Shown piece after piece: positions 58,810 to 64,000 of a stretch of 64,000 nt of DNA. Origin of the DNA: Suillus spraguei (taxonomy: Eukaryota; Basidiomycota; Agaricomycetes; Boletales; Suillaceae); NCBI GenBank assembly GCA_016800925.1, contig JABCPU010000143.1, positions 91,428-155,427 of the forward strand. The letters are read 5' to 3'. Under the pieces are notes generated by a model that was not told where the DNA came from, did no database searches, and was given only the letters and a program-made list of their open reading frames with translations. Positions within the stretch are counted from its first letter, which is position 1; each line of letters starts with the position of its first letter. A program made the position numbers and the translations under genes.

Positions 58810-59285
58810 TGTCACAACCCACAAAACGAATTAACGCTAGGGCAGAGACTAGGACTCAAACTAAGGTTATCACAGAGGAAGAGAAGAGCAAGGACGTCTT
58901 GGATTGCTACAAGTGTAGATACAAGAGGTTTGAACTAAAGAACTACTACAGCGAAACTAGCTAACTATATACACATATTGAAACTGAGATATAAACTGAG
59001 TTTGAAACTACTAGCCAATCATAAAATAGAAATGAGAATCGTATGATGTGATGATTGTGACATTGTTATGACATCATATTCTAGAAGGTTCTAAGATCAC
59101 GTGACGCTATCTTATCTTATCTTATCCGATAGCATCATAAAAGATCTCTTCGTCTTCATCAGGAAGTTCGGTTATAGAAGCGGTTATAGGGATTTCAATG
59201 GAGTTTGTGTTTGTCTTAGCGCTGGGTTTAGACGCTTTAGGGAAATTGAGGAAAGAGTAATGATTTGTATTTGGAATTCGTGACA
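58810..59285 (-). repeat. 5' LTR of B2
   Basis: 476 bp, identical by eye to the 3' LTR. The E 3' ORF happens to read in frame into it, giving a 296-codon fused open frame (59122-60012). Confidence 0.93.
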
Positions 59286-59983
59286 GAGATGGGGTTCGTG
59301 GAGAGTCGAGGTCGGCTTGCGTTTGTTGCAGATCAGTGATGACTTCTTCGACTAAGTTTCTGGCCGCTCTAGTTTCAGCGACTGATTGCTGGATGGTTTC
59401 GACAACCGTGTTGGTGAGCTGTCCGATCTCTTGGACAGCAGTACATAAGCCAGCAAGGGCATCAAGACTAGAATACATGCGCGAAGAAGAGGGTGCTGGA
59501 ATAGGAAGTGGCATATCTTCTTGCAGAGAGGGAGGTCGAGCAACACCTGCCCGACGTTTGGCCACGATGTGAATAGCTTCTTCAACATCGCTCTTAAAAG
59601 AATTGGGAAGCAACAGCATAGCATAAGAACAAATGCGTTTTTGAAGATGAAGGAGACGATGGCGGTATGTGATTTCTGTGGTTTCATTGGCAGTGGTTTC
59701 AATGAGGGCGGCAGTGCAGATGATGTTGACGAGGAGTAAAGCGGGGAAGGCGCCTCTTTCAGTGAGGATTCTTTCAATTTCAAGAGCATGTCCTTCGCAT
59801 AGAAGGGCGGCTTCAATGTAGGAAGTGTTGTCAATTTCAGTGGTAAGGGTTCCGTAGTTTTCTGCATCAGAGTTGGAGTCATTGTTGGCAACAGTGACGG
59901 GGGTGATGTATGCAGTGGGGAAAGACATTTGAAGCGGTGTTAGCTGATCAAGTACTAATGCAGTTTGATTGACTGAAGGATAA

Positions 59984-62900
59984 TCAGAGGGCGTGTTGCT
60001 TCTTATAAGCATTCAAGATTCGAGCGGAGTTCTTCAAGTTCTTTTCTGGGAGCCATTCGTTATCTCCCGATGAATATCCTTTCCAGGAAACGAGATAGCA
60101 TCGGCGAGTGCCGGTTCCTTTGTGAGAAAGAATTGCTTCTATTTCATATTCTTCTTCTTCTTCAATGATGTCAGGTGGTGGCTCGGGGAAGTTCGGACCG
60201 TGTACGTCTGTTTCGCTATAGGACGATAAGACGGAAGCATGGAACATAGGATGAATTTTCCACTGTGGAGGGAGTTTAAGTGTGAATGTAATGGGCAATA
60301 AGACATTGATGATCGGGAAAGGTCCGTATCGCTTTGGCGCAAGTTTCCTTGATGGGAGTTTAAGCCTAAGATTAGTGGCAGATAGCCAGACCTTATCTCC
60401 GATCTTCCATGGAGTGTACTTATATCCTTGGGATTGTTCGGCCATTGTCTGCATTGCAATGTTATGACAAGCAATTGCTTCTTCTCGGATCTTCTGCAGG
60501 GATCATACTCGATCTTCTGCTGCAGGGACGGATGAATTGGGGATCAGGTGAGGAATGGCGCGTGGTTCGTATCCCATCATGAGATAGAAGGGTGATGCAT
60601 TCCTTGCATCATGTTTTCGGTGGTTGTGGGTGAATTCAGTGATTGGCAGGTGTTCTACCCAGTCTTCAGGATTGTTACGACAATAGATGCGTAGGTATGT
60701 TTCAAGTTCTTGATTAAGACTTTCAGTTTGACCATCAGTCTGAGGGTGATAAGCCATAGATGGAGCAATAACGTAATCGAGAAGTTGGGCAAGCTCCTTA
60801 GAGAAGCGGGATAGGAATTGCGGGCCTTGATCCGAAATGACTTTGTCATGGAGTCCAAATCGTCGGTAGACATGTTTCAAGAATAGTTTGGCAATGCCTT
60901 CGGAGGTAACAGTTTTCAAACAAGGAGTAATAATTACCCCCTTCATAAGGCCATGATCTACCACGACCATGATACTGTCAAAGCCTCCAGAGACAGGGAG
61001 GTCAGTGATCAGATTGACGGAGACCTGAGAAAAAGGTCGAGTCGCAGACGAGGGGATTGGAGTGAGCAGAGGGCAGACAGGATGTGTATCCGCTTTCATT
61101 TGCTGACAAAGGGCGCAACCCTCAATATACTTCCGAATATAAGAGCCCATAGCAGGCCACCAAGCTTCCCGTTTGACGAGTTCTTCGGTTTTGAATCTAC
61201 CAGGATGTCCTGCAGTAGGATGATCATGATACCTTTTCAAGATATTGGGACGATGCGCCGGAGGAATGTAGGCACAATTCTTAAAATAGAGGACGTTCTC
61301 CTCAATCTTCCAGTCAGAGAGTGCCGACTTCATAGGGGGAAGACACACGCCATCAAGGGCATCAGATGCAGTTTTGAAAAACAGGATCGTCGAGAGGGTC
61401 AGAGGAGGATAACACATCCTTGAGGTCGGTGTCAATAAGATGAACGAATAGAGCGTCAGGGAGGAGAGTCTGATCTTCATTATCATCTTTGCCGGAGTTG
61501 TAGTCGGGCCGGCGAGATAGTGCATCAGGTACTGCCAGTTTGGTGCCTGCAATGTGATGCAGTTCAATGTCATAAAGGGATAAGATTAGTTGCCAATGTG
61601 CTTGGCGACGAGTAAGCTTCTGTGCACTTCTAAAGTACAGAAGATTTTTGTGGTCGGCGAATACCAGGACTGGGTGTGGGTTCCCTTCAAGATATGACGC
61701 CATTCATTCAATGCCCGGATTACAGCAAGGAGTTCCCAATCAAAGATTTGATAGTTGCGTTCCGCTGGGTTCAGAGACTGTGAGAGGTATGCGCATGGGT
61801 GATAAACACCATTCTCATCAGTCTGCAGAAGGACTCCACCAGTTGCTACAAGCGAAGCATCGGTGGCAATAGCAAATTGCCGAGAGGGGTCAGGATTATG
61901 GAGTACTGGTTGGGATGTGAAGCATCGTTTCAATTCTTCAAAGGTGTCCATACATTCGGTTGACCAATCGAAGACCTTATCTTTCCTTGTTAATTCGATA
62001 AGGGGTCGAGCGATATCAGAATAATGGGAGATGAACGTGCGGTAGAAGTTGCAGAAACGAGGAATGACCGGACATCTTTTACAGATTTCGGAATTGGCCA
62101 TTTGGAGATTCCCTTAGTCTTGGCAGTATCCATAGCAACTTGTCCGGGGCGAATGATCATTCCGAGGTACTCCACTTCTTCTGTGTCGAAGGTGCATTTC
62201 TCTGGTGTCAAGAACAGATGTTCCTTTCATATCTTCATCAAAACCCGTCTTGTCCGTTCACAATGTTCTGCCATAGTTGTAGAGAAAATCAGGATATCAT
62301 CCATGTAGATAACCATCCATCCTTCATTGATTCCTGCTGGAAAGTATGATTCATGTATGCTTGGAAAGTTGCTGAGGAATTGCAGAGGCCAAAGAACATG
62401 ACGTTCGGTTTCAAAGAGACCAAATTCCGTAGTGAAAGCAGCTTTCCAGCGGATCCTTGGATGGATGCAAATATTGTTATAGCCGGACCGAATATCCATT
62501 TTCATAAAGAACTGTGCGTTATGAAGTCGTGCGACAAGGGAGATAGGGAGTGGGAGTGGATAGGCGTTCTTGACTGTCCAATCATTGATGTAGCGATAAT
62601 CTTGACAGGGATGCAATTCTCCACTCTTCTTTCCCACAAAGAAGAAACCACTGGCTTGGGGCGACTTTGATTCTGAGATAAAACCTTTTGCAACGTTTTC
62701 ATCGATAAATGTTTGATGGCAGCGCATTCTTTTTCCAATAGCGGGTAAACCTTAGACGTGCGAGGGATAAAACCGGGTTTAGTATCGATCTGTTAAGACT
62801 GTACTCAAGGGTAGAGAGATCCGAAGGGCTTTGGCCTCAGTTCGTACACTGTGCCCCTTTCTCGAGTAATGCCCTTTATTTCAGGGAGGAGTTATTCATC

Positions 62901-63965
62901 CGAAGACCCGGAGGGGGTTGCGTGACGGATCCGGGTGTCCGAAGGTGTCGGATACAATATGTCCGAAGGTAATTCGGAACGTAAGGAGAGGAAAGAGATT
63001 AAGGCTAGTTTCGGAACAAGTTCCTAACTAGAAACTAACGGAGATGGACTATCCGAAGATAGAGTCGGAGGTATGGACTATAGGAGTCAATCCTAAGTCT
63101 CGGAGGGTGACTTAAAGCGGAGAGTGGCTTAAGTCCGGAGGAGGCAGAATGAGTAGAATCTAAGATGATATTCGAACTAAGGTTCTATGGAGATCTACAA
63201 GTGGTTTATATACAGTAAGCATCTAAGACGGATAATCAGCAAGTCCGGGACCGAGGGCTATGTACGAAGTGTAACGGAAGTCTATTAGTTATTGCACAGC
63301 GGATCAGTAAGCATGAATCGGAAATGAACACAGGAAACGGATCAGTAACACAGGACGGAAATATAAACAGCCGGAGTACCGGTAGTAGGAGAAATGACGA
63401 AAGGAGATAGACGCAGATGTTCACCAGGGAGTTAAGGTGCGAGAAGTGAGTACATTCGGATGAGTGGTCCGGACAGGATCTGTGGACCGGACGGATATGG
63501 AAACGATCGGATCTGGACGGATATGATCGGATCTGAGATTGGAAGTATGGTATATGACACGATCCGATGATCTATACCGGGGCATTCAGGAGTAGTTTGT
63601 TTAATCCGTCTTTAGCAAAGACATCTGCAAAGTCATGCAAATAATCCGGGACCAATTCTTCGAAAGATTCTTTTTTCTTTTCCTTCTCATCCGTGGCGAA
63701 TTCCTGAGCTTTGTTACTGTATTTCGGAGAAGGAAGGGAGATTGTGGAATAGGTGGGGAGTTTTTCAAGTCGGGAAGTTCCATCATGTGTAGAGGTGTAT
63801 CCATGGATACTTCTTCTCTATGATTCTCATGCTAACCCCATCAGTATCATATTCCACAAGAAATTCTCCATCTCCAAGCTTGTAAGAAGAAACTTCTCGT
63901 ACTTCTGGCGCGTGCCAGACATCTTGCATAGTGTTGAATTGGTCATCATCCTCTGTCGGGATCAA
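59984..63965 (-). pseudogene. pol: pol polyprotein of Ty3/gypsy chromovirus E, frameshifted
   Basis: From the window's right end leftward: a pre-RT region (LVEYDTDGVSMRIIEKKYPW and then VPDYLHDFADVFAKDGLNKL), interrupted by solo LTR C3. Removing C3 restores DHRIDTKPGFIPRTSKVYPL, the usual pre-RT segment. Reverse transcriptase has MKMDIRSGYNNICIHP and the catalytic YMDDILIFS. An RNase H (AIATDASLVATGGVLLQTDE) follows. Integrase has HPGRFKTEELVKREAWWPAM, CALCQQMK, VVVDHGLMKGVI, SDQGPQFLSRF and DGQTESLNQELETYL. The C-terminal chromodomain includes RRCYLVSWKGYSSGDNEWLP. Frames change near 62220, 62100, 61590 and 60500. It is distinct from B (different integrase and chromodomain). Gag and the 5' LTR lie beyond 64000. 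Confidence 0.9.
62791..63559 (-). mobile_element. solo LTR, family C (C3)
   Basis: 769 bp, on plus TGTTAAGACTG to GGTATATGACA, with exact duplication CGATC (62786-62790, 63560-63564). It is inserted in the pre-RT part of E pol without shifting the restored frame. Confidence 0.93.
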
Positions 63966-64000
63966 CGAGGTATGGGTTCCTTCGTCTCGGGGATTTCTTC

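Larger units (their letters stand above)
52751..59285 (-). mobile_element. Ty3/gypsy chromovirus, full-length young copy B2
   Basis: 6535 bp. LTRs 52751-53226 and 58810-59285 (476 bp each) are identical by eye. Flanks share GAGA (52747-52750, 59286-59289), a 4-bp duplication, or 5 bp (GAGAT) if one T merged with the LTR end. It inserted into the 3' ORF of element E. Gag and pol match B1 at high identity. Several single-base losses break the frames (see gag and pol). If these are assembly errors, the element could be intact and recently active. Confidence 0.95.
51922..60012 (-). pseudogene. extra 3' ORF of element E, double zinc knuckle, split by B2
   Basis: The frame starts just inside the end of pol (ATG at 60012, or MSFPTAYITPV at about 59930). 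It runs to 59286, continues after B2 at 52750, and ends YYANQDE at 51922, about 490 aa. Removing B2 and one copy of its target duplication gives PRTPSPTEQPTSPPP in frame. An alpha-helical region comes first, including LDALAGLCTAVQEIGQLTNT and VAETRAARNLVEEVITDLQ. Then, after a one-base shift in an AAAA run near 52650, come PPMSIPSSFGPMD and a lysine-rich segment. The zinc knuckle C-x2-C-x4-H-x4-C (CICGLLGH...C; TGA after His) and a second Cys/His cluster (CKICRYWSPTHLSIYC) follow, then an acidic tail. No signal or membrane segment, so not an env. Likely an RNA/DNA-binding accessory protein. Confidence 0.6.

Noticed and set aside
51922..60012. Reading the E 3' ORF as an envelope gene
   Set aside because: No signal peptide, membrane segment or glycosylation-rich ectodomain; zinc knuckles point to nucleic acid binding.

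Overview
The window looks like a filamentous basidiomycete nuclear chromosome, probably an Agaricomycete. The evidence is short GT-AG introns of about 41-60 nt with several 15-21 nt microexons, a basidiomycete-type sesquiterpene synthase, a DUF6532-type gene remnant, KDZ-type DNA transposon sequence and Ty3/gypsy chromoviruses. I cannot name the species.

Layout. 1-9.3 kb is host-like and holds two intact genes, both on the minus strand: an 8-exon terpene synthase (2155-3632, 368 aa after splicing) and an 8-exon Fe/Mn superoxide dismutase (7681-8637, 194 aa). 9.35-9.86 kb is the 3' stub of a LINE. 11.6-26 kb is a retrotransposon nest: solo LTRs of a Ty3 family (A) break a DUF6532-type gene, and one minus-strand LTR (15569-26002) has been entered by at least four later insertions, including a full chromovirus (B1, 16504-23820). 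The order of insertion can be read from exact 5-bp target-site duplications. 26.4-27.15 kb is a tandem array of about 147-bp units carrying tRNA-like sequences. 29157-31152 is an intact 11-exon secreted FAD-linked oxidoreductase (482 aa). 33537-35786 is an internally deleted hAT transposon with a perfect 8-bp TSD.

36272-45690 is the most unusual unit. It is a decayed KDZ-superfamily DNA transposon bounded by 35-bp inverted repeats. Besides the transposase it holds two oppositely oriented accessory genes: one with repeated SUMO-interaction-like and SUMO-acceptor-like motifs, and one with a GRF-like zinc finger. 46.4-50 kb is a remnant of a different Ty3/gypsy pol (J), broken by solo LTRs. 51.4-64 kb is a third Ty3/gypsy chromovirus (E), whose LTR is family A. 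It carries a long extra ORF after pol with a double zinc knuckle, and it has been split by a young complete chromovirus (B2, 52751-59285, LTRs identical by eye) and by a solo LTR (C3).

How the pieces relate. Families A (E), B, C, D, F and G are LTR families that repeatedly inserted into one another. Only three host genes (terpene synthase, SOD, FAD oxidoreductase) look intact. Most transposon ORFs contain frameshifts or stops. In B2 these are mainly single-base losses in or beside short runs of repeated bases despite identical LTRs, so some may be assembly errors. All gene models were spliced by hand from GT/AG sites and family motifs; none was checked by a database search.
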